A stretch of DNA of 64,000 bases from Deltaproteobacteria bacterium (lineage in GTDB: Bacteria; Myxococcota_A; Polyangia; HGW-17; SLPX01). The DNA is taken from contig JAGGXR010000115.1 in assembly GCA_021162935.1 (NCBI GenBank), positions 18,535-82,534 on the forward strand, written 5' to 3'. Both the position numbers and the translations under genes were made by a program. The notes beneath the pieces are model-generated. The model saw nothing but the letters and a program-made list of their open reading frames with translations. It did not search any database and had not been told where the DNA came from. Shown here piece after piece: positions 27,367-36,394 of the stretch; the first letter of the stretch is position 1; each line of letters starts with the position of its first letter.

Positions 27367-30300
27367 CTACCTTCTCCCTCCCCCGGCCGTCGATCGCACG
27401 ATCCGAGGCGTGATGAAAATCAACACTTCGGAACGATCATCCGACTGCTTTCGCTTCTTGAACAGCCAGCCAATAATCGGAATATCAGCAAACCAGGGTA
27501 TCTTCGAATACGCAACCGCAGTCTTGCGGGTATAAATACCGCCAATGACCGCTGTGTCGCCGTTCTTGACCAACATCTCGGACTCGGCGTCCTTCTTCAA
27601 AATCGTCGGGTCGCCACGCGCTCCTGTGTTGACGAAGTCGGGCTCGTTTTTTTCCACCTTGATCTTGAGACGAACCCGATTGTCGTTCGTCACATGCGGC
27701 GTCACCACGAGCCCCAGGTTGGCCTCCACGAATTGCGTGTTCACACCCTGAGCCGACACGACGCTGATCGGAATCCGCACGCCCTGTTCGATTTTTGCCT
27801 GCACGTTGTCCAAAGTCGTGATCCTCGGTGACGAAATGATGCGAACGTGCCCTGTTTCCTCCATGGCAGACAGACGCAAATTGATATTCACCGCTCCCCC
27901 GAGCGTGCCGAGGCTCAGGCCGAGCGCGCCGCCTCGGCCAGCACCCACCGTCGCAGGCAGGTTGACCGCAAAATTCGGATTCGCCGCCCCGGCACCGATG
28001 ATGCCGCCGCTGTGTGTATCCTGATCCATGCCGCCACCAGCTGCACCAATGGTAAACGGAAACATCAGCCCCGTGGGCATCCCAGTCGCGGGGGACGCCA
28101 ACAGGTTACCACCCCATTGTATCCCTATTTCTCTTAAGAAGGTAGAACGAGCTTCCACGATTCTGGCCTCGATCACGACCTGCGGCGTGGGCGTATCGAG
28201 CGTCCGCACCAGCTTCTTCGCAATCTCGATATTGGGCACCACGTCCCGGATGATGATCGAATTCGTCCGTTTGTTGAACGTCACCTTACCCCTGGCGCTG
28301 AGCACATTCTCCTTGAGTTGCTTGGCAACCTCTGCCGCATCTCCATAGTTCACGCGAATCACCCGCATGACCACCGGCATAGCCTTCCGCTTGATCTGGT
28401 TCGCCTTCTGATAGGTCTGTATCTCTTTTTGGATGTCCTCCATCTTGGCCACACGAATGATGTTGCGTCCCTCCCATACCAAACCGAGATTTTTGGATTT
28501 CAGGATCACATCCAAGGCACGCCCCACCGGTACGTCGATCATTCTGATGGTGACCTTCCCTTGGACATCGTCCGAGACCACGATGTTCTTCTTCCAGACT
28601 TTTCCGATGAGCCGCACGACGTTGTGGATGTCGGCATCCTTGAAATCCATGTCGACCTTGGGTCCCAGCCATCTGCGGCCCATCCGATACTTGCGCCGCC
28701 AGGCTGTCGAGGGACGATATGGAGCCATGGCTCTCGTTGCGGACCGATAACCACCCACGCGCCTTCTCGCAATAGCCACCTTGGTTGGTCCGCTCTGGAT
28801 GCGCGACAGCTTCGAAAAATCGAGCCACAGAGCGCCGCCGCCACGGTTCACACGAAAACGAGCCGGATGCTTCAATTCAACCAAAAGGTCCACAATGCCC
28901 CTGGTCCGTCGCTCCTGGTACGCGCTGACCATCTTCACCGGACCAGTGAAGGCAGACGTATCCAGACTCCTCTCAAGTCTGCTGGGAAGTCTCACTCCGA
29001 ACAACCGAACGAGAACCTTGGTGCCCTTCCTGCGGACATCGTAGTCGAATGGGCCAGCCATCCGAATCGTCACCCGATGGTCCCTTCCCGTATCTCTGAA
29101 CTGAACCTTCGACACCCTCGCCCGAATTCGCAGCTTGCGAGGTCGGGCCTTGCGGGCCAACTTGAACTGAGATCGAACCTTCTGCAACCGGCGCACCAAC
29201 GCTCTGTTTTGCACCAGAAGGGCCCGGCGTCGTGCTTCTTCAGCCAGCCGTTCTTTTTTGAGCCGCTCCACCCTGGAAGCCAACCTATCCAATTGAGCGC
29301 CCGTCTTACGCTGAGCACGCCTCACATATCCCAACGCCGCCCGCTGCCGACGAACCAGTCGGGTCAAACCCGACACCTGTCGTTCAAGCTTCTTCTTCTG
29401 CAGAGCCAACCTCGCCAGTCGTCGCTCCTCACCACGTCGTTCCACGACGAGTCGCTCCTTGACCCGCAACTCCGAGGCACGTTGGGTGCGAATCCCCTGC
29501 AACTCCGCGAGCAGCCTCGTCACCTTCTGTTCAGCAGCCTTGCGCTGCCCCGTCGCCTCATCCAGATCCCGACGTGCCGCTTCGGCTCGCCTGCGTGAAC
29601 TCTCCTGCGCACGAACAGCATGTCTCCGTGCCCTGGCGAGCCGCGCCAGAGCCTCTTGTTGCTTGGTAATGGCACCGGTCAATCCTGCCAGTTGCCGTCT
29701 CACCCGCTTAATTTCATTGAGCCTGCGACGACGCTCCCTGGTCCATTGCGCCATGGCAGCCTTCCTCGTGGCTCGACCTGCACCGGCCAGACGTTGCATC
29801 GCCTGCGTGCGTGCATGGCGCAGATCGGCCTGCATCCTCTTGAGTGCCTGCACCTGAGTTGCAAGGACTCCCCGTGATCGCCGAAGGGTCCGTCCGTCAG
29901 ATTCTGCCTGCCGGGCGAGTTGCTCCGCACGTCGTCGCGCCTTCCGCGCCTGCGCCGTCCGACTCAATTCCTCGGCCAGCGCCTTCCGCACAATCTTCAG
30001 TCGCCGACTCAGGGATCCATAGGCCTTGCGGAGTTGTCTCTGTCGTCGTTCCTCCTTGCCGCTCAAAGCCACGAGGCGTCGATATCGAACCACCAGGCCC
30101 GACACCTTGGTCTCCAGACGTCTCTTCTGCTGCAATGCGGCATCCCGAAGACCTCGGGCCTGGTTGGCCTGCGATTTCGCCTGCTTCAGCAACGCAATAC
30201 GCTGAGTGACCTGTTGCTCCAATCGCTGCAGATTCCGGCGTGCTTCTACAGTGGCGCCCTGGCTCGCTTTCTTGGCCTGCTCGATTTTCGCATACTCGCT

Positions 30301-32322
30301 GCGTGCCCGACGTAGCTGCTTTTCAGCCTGTTTGAGGGCCTGGCGCACCCTTGCGGCAGCCTTTCCGCCTCTTCTTCGAGCCTGCGCCAATCGAGTTCGA
30401 TACTTCGCCACCACGGCACCGGCGGCACGAACTCTCCCAGAAACCTCGCTCAGTCTCGTCTTGAACACGGCGGTTTGTTCCGCAGCTGCGGCAACGTGAC
30501 GACGCGCCTGGGAAAGCTGCCGTTCCAAGACCGCCTTTTGGCGAGCCATGTCACGGTGCTCCTGCTCGAGCGTCCCAAGACGCCGTGCTAAAGCATCTGC
30601 CCGACGCTTGGCGACCCGCGCGGATCGCTGATACGAACGTACCGTATTCTTTGTGTCGGCAGCCTGCCTCGCCAGGGCCTGCATCTGCTTCCGTGCCTGG
30701 GAAAGCTGCATCCTGAGAACGCCCTGACGCTTCTTGGCCGCTGCACTCTCGTTTCGATAGGACCGTGCGTCCGCTCTGGCCCTACGAGCCTCGATACGGA
30801 GCTTCGCCAGGTCTGCTTTAACCTGCGTCGCTTCCGCTTTGGCACGCCTCATTTCCGCCCTGAGTCCCGCGATCTGCTGCAGGGACGCCTTCCGGCGAGC
30901 CGCGAGCCACCTTGCTCGCGCCGCCTTGGCTGCAAGACGGGCCCCTCGGGTCTTGAGGCGCCTCGCCCTCCGTATGGCTCTACGAGCCGCCAGATGCAGT
31001 CTCTTCGCCAAAAGTCGTGCAGTGTTGAGTTCGCCTTGCAGCCTCACGGCTTCGGCGCGCGCCTCCTTCGCTTCAAACTTCGCTGCCCGCGCTTCAGCCC
31101 GGACCCATTTCAACTTCGCGGACGTCTCCTGGGCCGATCCTTTCAGACGTCGTGCCTGGACACGAAGTCGGTCCGCCTCCTGTCTCGCCTGCGCCGCCTC
31201 ACTCCGAGCACGCAGCACTTCGTGGCGCGCTGCATTGAGGCGCTCCCGGGCGTCGGCTTCGGCCTTTCGCAGCATGTTGGTCTGCTGGCGCAACCGAGTT
31301 GCTTCCTGCGCTGCCTTGGCTGCCTGGCTCCTCGCCTGTACAAGCCTCGCCTGGACCTGCGCCTTCGATGCCTTCAACCGTGCCGCCTGCTGCGCTGCCT
31401 TGGCTGCCTGGCTCCTCGCCTGCGCAAGCCGAGCCTGGACCTGCGACTTCGAGGCCTGCAACCGTGCCGCCTGCTGCGCTGCCTTGGCTGCCAGCCGCTT
31501 CGCCTGCGCAAGCCGAGCCTGGACCTGCGACTTCGAGGCCTGCAACCGTGCCGCCTGCTGCGCCGCCTTGGCTGCCTGGCTCCTCGCCTGCGCAAGCCGA
31601 GCCTGGACATGCGACTTGGATACTTGAAGCCGCGCCGCCTTGGAACGCAGGCGGTTCAATGCCATACGCGTTCGGGCCAAGGCGCGTCTATCCGCCGACG
31701 AAGCCGCCGACTTGGTCGACTTCATCCGCTGCATCAGCATCCTCAGCCTGGCAGCCTCTCGGCGTGCCGCTGCGAGCGTCTGACGCTCCGAGGCCGCAGC
31801 CGCCTGGTTCGAGGCCTTCAATTTGGCAACGATCGCACGGAGTCGGGCCGCCTCCTGTCGGGACTGATCCAGGGCATGGTGGTCCTTGGCCGCATTCGCC
31901 GGCGGTTTCGCAGAGGCTGTCACCATCAGCACGACCTTGTTGCCCGAAGAACGCACGTCATAAGCACCCGGTCGCCGGAAGGTAATCACCACTCTCGTAA
32001 TTGCCGATCGGGCATCCGAGAACCGAGAAAGGGCCACCTGGCCCACGGCCCAAGAATCCACATTGATGGGACTCGTCAGCCGCATCGTGGACGTGTTGGC
32101 CAAATCCACGACCACGCGATCGGGCCTGGTCAGCTTGTACACCGTGAAGGTCGGCTTCGACCTCAACGACAGCGTCACCACGGCACTGGCGCCCCTCTGG
32201 GTCCAGGTCACCTTGTCGAGGATATTGAGCGTCCTGCCCCTTGCGCTGCCTGCAAGTAGCAAGACCCCCAAGCCCACGATCACCTGTGGGGTCCCCCATC
32301 GTTGCATTCGTACCTTCCTCAT
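27367..32322 (-). CDS. pilQ: PilQ secretin with ~900-residue coiled-coil insertion
   Basis: The 1651-residue outer-membrane secretin forms the channel for type IV pili. Order: signal peptide (cleavage near residue 29), first AMIN domain (about 30-138, TLNILDKVTWTQRGASAVVT), a basic Ala/Arg/Gln/Lys-rich coiled coil (about 145-1055), second AMIN domain (about 1064-1180), secretin N0/N1 domains (from 1223, VDMDFKDADIHNVVRLIGK), and the secretin pore with VVIEARIVEA, ISSPRITTLDN and VLIFITPRIVRS. Typical PilQ proteins have about 600-900 residues with short linkers here, so the coiled coil is exceptional. The reading frame is unbroken. The ATG overlaps the pilP stop by 4 nt. Confidence 0.93.
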   Translation of the reverse strand: MRKVRMQRWGTPQVIVGLGVLLLAGSARGRTLNILDKVTWTQRGASAVVTLSLRSKPTFTVYKLTRPDRVVVDLANTSTMRLTSPINVDSWAVGQVALSRFSDARSAITRVVITFRRPGAYDVRSSGNKVVLMVTASAKPPANAAKDHHALDQSRQEAARLRAIVAKLKASNQAAAASERQTLAAARREAARLRMLMQRMKSTKSAASSADRRALARTRMALNRLRSKAARLQVSKSHVQARLAQARSQAAKAAQQAARLQASKSQVQARLAQAKRLAAKAAQQAARLQASKSQVQARLAQARSQAAKAAQQAARLKASKAQVQARLVQARSQAAKAAQEATRLRQQTNMLRKAEADARERLNAARHEVLRARSEAAQARQEADRLRVQARRLKGSAQETSAKLKWVRAEARAAKFEAKEARAEAVRLQGELNTARLLAKRLHLAARRAIRRARRLKTRGARLAAKAARARWLAARRKASLQQIAGLRAEMRRAKAEATQVKADLAKLRIEARRARADARSYRNESAAAKKRQGVLRMQLSQARKQMQALARQAADTKNTVRSYQRSARVAKRRADALARRLGTLEQEHRDMARQKAVLERQLSQARRHVAAAAEQTAVFKTRLSEVSGRVRAAGAVVAKYRTRLAQARRRGGKAAARVRQALKQAEKQLRRARSEYAKIEQAKKASQGATVEARRNLQRLEQQVTQRIALLKQAKSQANQARGLRDAALQQKRRLETKVSGLVVRYRRLVALSGKEERRQRQLRKAYGSLSRRLKIVRKALAEELSRTAQARKARRRAEQLARQAESDGRTLRRSRGVLATQVQALKRMQADLRHARTQAMQRLAGAGRATRKAAMAQWTRERRRRLNEIKRVRRQLAGLTGAITKQQEALARLARARRHAVRAQESSRRRAEAARRDLDEATGQRKAAEQKVTRLLAELQGIRTQRASELRVKERLVVERRGEERRLARLALQKKKLERQVSGLTRLVRRQRAALGYVRRAQRKTGAQLDRLASRVERLKKERLAEEARRRALLVQNRALVRRLQKVRSQFKLARKARPRKLRIRARVSKVQFRDTGRDHRVTIRMAGPFDYDVRRKGTKVLVRLFGVRLPSRLERSLDTSAFTGPVKMVSAYQERRTRGIVDLLVELKHPARFRVNRGGGALWLDFSKLSRIQSGPTKVAIARRRVGGYRSATRAMAPYRPSTAWRRKYRMGRRWLGPKVDMDFKDADIHNVVRLIGKVWKKNIVVSDDVQGKVTIRMIDVPVGRALDVILKSKNLGLVWEGRNIIRVAKMEDIQKEIQTYQKANQIKRKAMPVVMRVIRVNYGDAAEVAKQLKENVLSARGKVTFNKRTNSIIIRDVVPNIEIAKKLVRTLDTPTPQVVIEARIVEARSTFLREIGIQWGGNLLASPATGMPTGLMFPFTIGAAGGGMDQDTHSGGIIGAGAANPNFAVNLPATVGAGRGGALGLSLGTLGGAVNINLRLSAMEETGHVRIISSPRITTLDNVQAKIEQGVRIPISVVSAQGVNTQFVEANLGLVVTPHVTNDNRVRLKIKVEKNEPDFVNTGARGDPTILKKDAESEMLVKNGDTAVIGGIYTRKTAVAYSKIPWFADIPIIGWLFKKRKQSDDRSEVLIFITPRIVRSTAGGGRR
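31296..31631. repeat. 84-bp tandem repeats within pilQ
   Basis: Four copies of an 84-bp unit encode a 28-residue, four-heptad block beginning AARLQASKSQVQARLAQAR. Identical landmarks recur at 31311, 31395, 31479 and 31563. The high nucleotide identity suggests recent expansion. Confidence 0.85.
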
Positions 32323-32987
32323 GGCGCTGCTCCCTTATGTTTGCGTCGCCGCAGATAGCGGTGACGACGCCATCCCGACAATCGGATGCCCTGCTCGTCC
32401 GGCTTGAGCGGTTGCGCGCTGATTTCGACATCCTTACGACTTGGGTCCACCCACAGGATGCGTTCCACAAACGTGGGCCTCTGCCCTGCCGTCAACTGCG
32501 GAACCTGAAGAATCACGTGGTCCTCTGCAATGTCGACGATCAGCGCCTTCGACTTGGAAATCCTGACCCCTTTCGACACGTTCGTCGTCCGTCCGCCCGG
32601 AGTCCGAAACATAGCCATTCGGGGCCGACGCCCGCCAATGCCCGAAAGAGCCAATTCACTCAACTCATACTGTTCCAACAACACCACTCTGGTGTCCTCG
32701 AAGCTCTCGGCAGGCAAAATCGTTGCTTGTGGCTTGAGAAAATCGCGAAACGGATCCCGGTTCGCCTCGGTGTTCTCGATAAAGTCCTGCTCCGAAACTT
32801 CTGGCAGAGACTTCCATTTGGTCCCTTTCCGATGATGCGTGCGCCTGCCCCCGCTGGATGCACTGTTTTGTGGCGTCCCCCCCCCGGCCTTCGGACGAGT
32901 CTTTTTCTGGCCTCGCCGTCCCGTGCTCTGGACCTTTTCTCCACAGCCAACGAGCAACACGATCAACATCAGGCCGAGCCACCTCAT
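32319..32987 (-). CDS. pilP: PilP, inner-membrane lipoprotein of the pilus alignment complex
   Basis: The 222-residue protein begins MRWLGLMLIVLLVGCGEKVQ with lipobox LVGC (Cys15). A disordered Arg/Lys/Gly-rich linker leads to the PilP core (about residues 80-190) containing RDPFRDFLKPQ, then YELSELALSGIG and VSKGVRISKSKALIVDIAED, the beta-sandwich that contacts the N0 domain of PilQ. It is typical in size and sits between pilO and pilQ, with a 4-nt overlap into pilQ. Confidence 0.92.
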   Translation of the reverse strand: MRWLGLMLIVLLVGCGEKVQSTGRRGQKKTRPKAGGGTPQNSASSGGRRTHHRKGTKWKSLPEVSEQDFIENTEANRDPFRDFLKPQATILPAESFEDTRVVLLEQYELSELALSGIGGRRPRMAMFRTPGGRTTNVSKGVRISKSKALIVDIAEDHVILQVPQLTAGQRPTFVERILWVDPSRKDVEISAQPLKPDEQGIRLSGWRRHRYLRRRKHKGAAP

Positions 32988-32989
32988 CG

Positions 32990-33589
32990 CTACCTCCCAC
33001 CCTTGGACTTGCGCGATCGATGAGCCAAGTACCGATACGTGGCAGCCTCACAGGTCACGGTCAGCAAAATTTGGCCGTCCTGAAGGCGTGGATTTTCCAT
33101 CTTCACATTGCTGACCTTGACGATCCGATCCATCTTTCCAAGCTTCCAAAAAAACTCCATGACCCGATGGTACTGCCCCCTGATGGTCATCTTGATGGGA
33201 ATCCTGGCATATCCGGTATGCTCGTCTTCGTCCTCCCGCTCCACCGATGTCACTACGATACCCGCCGCATCGGCCATCTTGTGAATCGAACCCAAGGGAA
33301 TCTCGCCGCTCTCGGGCAAACTCTTGATGAGGCGCAGACTCGTGACACGCAGCCGAGCCGTCTGCCTCTTGACTTTCAGATAGGCTTTGTACGTCTTGGT
33401 GGCATCCGCCAGCTTCTTCTTCTCGACGGCCAAGGTACCCTGAAGGCGGTCTCTCTTGTCCTTGACGCCACGATAGAAGCCCACACAGTATCCGAGGCCC
33501 ACTGCAGCCAGGGTCGCGAGCAGAATCGCCACCTTGGTGGCGTTTTCCATCTTTCCGACCCGGTCGTACACGGCTTCCATTCCCGGCAT
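32990..33589 (-). CDS. pilO: PilO, type IV pilus alignment protein
   Basis: The 199-residue bitopic inner-membrane protein has a membrane segment at about residues 21-40 (VAILLATLAAVGLGYCVGFY), a coiled coil (about 42-85), and a ferredoxin-like periplasmic domain with IPLGSIHKMADAAGIVVTSV and GQYHRVMEFFWKLGKMDRIV. PilO heterodimerises with PilN to link PilM to PilP/PilQ. A 2-nt gap separates it from pilP. Confidence 0.92.
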   Translation of the reverse strand: MPGMEAVYDRVGKMENATKVAILLATLAAVGLGYCVGFYRGVKDKRDRLQGTLAVEKKKLADATKTYKAYLKVKRQTARLRVTSLRLIKSLPESGEIPLGSIHKMADAAGIVVTSVEREDEDEHTGYARIPIKMTIRGQYHRVMEFFWKLGKMDRIVKVSNVKMENPRLQDGQILLTVTCEAATYRYLAHRSRKSKGGR

Positions 33590-33608
33590 GACGTCCTCGC
33601 TTACCTTC

Positions 33609-34316
33609 TCAATAGGCCACCTTGGCCGTAACCTCGAACTGATAGTAGTTCATCTTCCTGTTCTGATCCGTGGTCAGGGCGCTGCGGTCCACCCGCACCG
33701 ACAAGAAGTACCGAGACACCTTGAGCCTGCGCTCGAACTCCGCCACGTCCCCATTGGCCTTCGCCCCACCAACGATATGGACCTGACCCTGTTTCTCCTC
33801 CCAACCCAGGACCCACACCCCTGTCGGATTCCAGTTGGGATTGTAGTAGTCGAGTCGCCTGGTCGGATCCAAACCCGACTTGAGGGTCGGGCCCCACTTT
33901 TCACTGAGGGCGCGGCTCAGTTCGCGCATCACCAACACGGGGCCTGGGCAAAATCGCTCCATGCGCTGCGTCGGACCACAACGGCTGGTGCAACTGACCA
34001 GCTTCTTGTCGCCGCTGCAACGGCAATAACACCCGGCCAGCACACGCCGATACGCTTTGCGACGTTTACGATACTTCCTCTTGAGTCGCTCATAATGCGT
34101 AACGTTACCGGTTTTGGCGATCACGGTCTTGGTCTGACGTTGCACCTTGGAAATCTGCGTCTCCACATCCCCCGTATCCTTCGCCACGAAGCGTGTGTGC
34201 AAAATCGTCACCAAACCAACGGCCGCCACGATGCTCACAAGAAAGAAAACAAGCTGGCGACGCCCCATTTGGGCTCGCCTCGCAGCCTTGATCGGGAGTA
34301 GGTTAATCCGAATCAT
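33609..34316 (-). CDS. pilN: PilN with a six-cysteine insertion
   Basis: The 235-residue protein starts with the conserved PilM-binding motif MIRINLLP, then a membrane helix (about 21-42). A periplasmic helical region is interrupted at about residues 95-123 by a Cys-rich stretch holding six cysteines (CYCRC, SCTSRC, RFC). The C-terminal part (about 130-235) has the ferredoxin-like fold shared with PilO. The usual PilN lacks such a Cys cluster; in the oxidising periplasm it may form disulfides. The ATG overlaps the pilM stop by one base. Confidence 0.9.
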   Translation of the reverse strand: MIRINLLPIKAARRAQMGRRQLVFFLVSIVAAVGLVTILHTRFVAKDTGDVETQISKVQRQTKTVIAKTGNVTHYERLKRKYRKRRKAYRRVLAGCYCRCSGDKKLVSCTSRCGPTQRMERFCPGPVLVMRELSRALSEKWGPTLKSGLDPTRRLDYYNPNWNPTGVWVLGWEEKQGQVHIVGGAKANGDVAEFERRLKVSRYFLSVRVDRSALTTDQNRKMNYYQFEVTAKVAY

Positions 34317-35371
34317 TACAAATTGTCTCCCGGACGACGTAAAGCCAGCCCAAAAGCCACCGTAGCAATGGGGGAATGAGCCCGCAGGTACGGCATGTCG
34401 AACCGACTCTCATCCACGAACACGTTCCTGAACGGATCCAACACCTCCACGTCCAAATGGGCCCTCCGTTCGATCGCCTGACGCAACTGTGGTACCTGTG
34501 CGGTTCCCCCGCCCAGATAAAGACGCTCCACTTCCGCACCAGCCGTGGTCGCCAAGAAAAAGTCGATGGAACGCTGAAGTTCCCCTGCAATGAGGTCGGA
34601 CACCTGGGCAAGGACACGGCCCACTTCCTGGGGCACCACATCACCACCGCCAAGGGCTCCCGAACCCACCTTGTAGGCTTCGGCCTCTTCGTAGCCCACA
34701 TGAAGCTGCTTCTGAATTTCCTCGGTGAACGCGTTGCCTCCGATGGTCACATCTCGCGTAAACATCGTGATGCCGTCCTGCACGATATTGAGAGTCGAAA
34801 TGCTCGCCCCGAGATTCACCAATGCAATCGCCTGCCCCGCGGGAAAACCGTAGGACTTCTCGAAGGCGTTCTGTATGGCAAACGCAGCAATATCGACGAC
34901 CAATGGATTGAGCTGCGCTTCTCTGGCGACAGCGGCATAGTCATGGACCATGTCCTTCTTCGCCGCCACGAGCAGCACGTCCATGTTGCCCTGACCATTG
35001 TCCTCCCGGAGCACCTCGTAATCCAGCTCCACGTCCTCCTTGTCGAAGGGCACGTGGTGGTCGGCTTCCCATGAAATCTGCTCGTCGAGTTGATCGGCGG
35101 GCATGGGTGGAATCGGTATCTTCTTGATGATGATGGAATGACCGGCAACGGCCAAGGCCACGTCTTTCTGTCGCACGTGCAACCTTGTGACCACGGCCCG
35201 AATGGCGTCAACGATCGCCGACTGATTCATGACGGCTCCGTCGACGATGGCCTGTGGAGGAATGGGCTCGATACCGAAATTCAAAAGGGTAAGACCCTTT
35301 TTCCCCTCCTTCACCTGAACGATCTTGATCGAAGAAGACCCGATATCGAGGCCTATGCAGTTCTTCGCCAT
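34316..35371 (-). CDS. pilM: PilM, actin-like ATPase of type IV pilus assembly
   Basis: The 351-residue cytoplasmic protein has the FtsA/actin-fold phosphate-1 motif CIGLDIGSSSIKIVQVKEG at the start, phosphate-2-like IALVNLGASISTLNIV near residue 188, and the adenosine motif RLYLGGGTAQVPQL near 288. PilM binds the N-terminus of PilN and forms the cytoplasmic ring of the pilus machine. It is the first pil gene, 61 nt after the HTH gene. Confidence 0.95.
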   Translation of the reverse strand: MAKNCIGLDIGSSSIKIVQVKEGKKGLTLLNFGIEPIPPQAIVDGAVMNQSAIVDAIRAVVTRLHVRQKDVALAVAGHSIIIKKIPIPPMPADQLDEQISWEADHHVPFDKEDVELDYEVLREDNGQGNMDVLLVAAKKDMVHDYAAVAREAQLNPLVVDIAAFAIQNAFEKSYGFPAGQAIALVNLGASISTLNIVQDGITMFTRDVTIGGNAFTEEIQKQLHVGYEEAEAYKVGSGALGGGDVVPQEVGRVLAQVSDLIAGELQRSIDFFLATTAGAEVERLYLGGGTAQVPQLRQAIERRAHLDVEVLDPFRNVFVDESRFDMPYLRAHSPIATVAFGLALRRPGDNL

Positions 35372-35432
35372 GGGTGTTCCCGCTTCCGGACGCCCATCGC
35401 TCAGCGAACCCTACGTTGCCTGCGACGAAGCG

Positions 35433-35798
35433 TCAATCATCTTCTGGAAAGACCAACTTTCGGTCCGAGGGTTTCAACCCAAGGGCTTCGAGGATCTTTC
35501 GCTTGGTGTCCATGCGGCAATTCATGCCTCGCTCGACACGATCGAGGGTCAACGGAGAAACCCCGGCCCGACGCGCCAACTCCGCCTTGCTCATCATCAT
35601 TTCCATACGGAAACGACGCACAAAGTTTGGCAATGGGCCACTCTTCTTCCGAGACCTGCCGCGCTTGCCTGTGCCGGACCCAGAACCCTGCTTTTCTGCA
35701 GGCTGCACATCCGGTGCGCTGCTGTCGGACGGCCGTGGTTCCTGCAAGACATCTACCTTCTGCCCTGGCTGCTCCACGTGTTTTTCATCCTTGCCCAT
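35433..35798 (-). CDS. Helix-turn-helix (XRE/Cro-like) regulator
   Basis: The 121-residue protein has a disordered, charged N-terminal half (about residues 1-58) and a C-terminal XRE-type HTH (about 60-110: MSKAELARRAGVSPLTLDRV, then KILEALGLKPSD). It probably binds DNA as a dimer. As the leading gene before pilM it may autoregulate the operon, which is inference. Its ATG lies about 45 nt from a predicted transcript start. Confidence 0.85.
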   Translation of the reverse strand: MGKDEKHVEQPGQKVDVLQEPRPSDSSAPDVQPAEKQGSGSGTGKRGRSRKKSGPLPNFVRRFRMEMMMSKAELARRAGVSPLTLDRVERGMNCRMDTKRKILEALGLKPSDRKLVFPEDD

Positions 35799-35850
35799 TT
35801 ACCATCCATTCCGTTTCGAAATCCCGGACACCAATTGCGGGAACAAACAG

Positions 35851-35880
35851 AGTATGGGCCAATTTCTCACCGTCTGTCAA
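35851..35880 (-). promoter_or_regulatory. Likely promoter of the HTH-pilMNOPQ operon
   Basis: On the minus strand, TTGACA (perfect), an 18-nt spacer and CATACT predict a transcript starting near 35843, upstream of the HTH regulator. Confidence 0.55.
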
Positions 35881-36394
35881 GTCGAAAACTCGATTCATTT
35901 ATATTAAATTTATACTAAATTAAGCACCAACGTAGTGACATTTAGTATTTTTTTGTCCACTCGTCTCGAATAGCACTCCAAACCATACCAGAAAGCAAAA
36001 AATGCCACAAAAAAACGTGTGTTATTGAGCTTTTTCTCCATAATCTGCCCTGGTGTGAGGGCCCGGCGCACCACCACATCTTGTGGGATGAGCACTCAAC
36101 ATGGGGCACATCCTGAACGCTTCACCGTGACCTACGCCATGGCACATCACGGAAAACAATCTCGCACATCCAACCTCACTAGGCCATTATGTACCCAACT
36201 ATCTTACATTGTAGGTCACACGCGAAGATAGGTCAACTTTTTGGCGGCCCGAACCAACCGACGCCTAAAACGAAAAGGATAATTTGTGCGATATTTCAAC
36301 AGGTTATAGGCTATACGCATAGAAAAGCAATCGCCATTTATGCCTGTTCACCGGACGCGACGCCCCATCAATTTCACATTTTGAGATATTTTCT
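35881..36394. other. AT-rich intergenic region
   Basis: About 510 nt with markedly lower GC than its surroundings. Related AT-rich motifs occur in opposite orientation (TTTATACTAAATT near 35910 and ATTTAGTATTTTT near 35940), followed by runs of T. These could bind a regulator of the pil operon or end the upstream regulator transcript. No convincing gene or RNA was seen. Confidence 0.5.

Noticed and set aside
30994..32259. 421-codon plus-strand frame opposite the pilQ coiled-coil region
   Set aside because: Antisense shadow of a biased Ala/Arg coding sequence; the minus-strand PilQ frame is intact.
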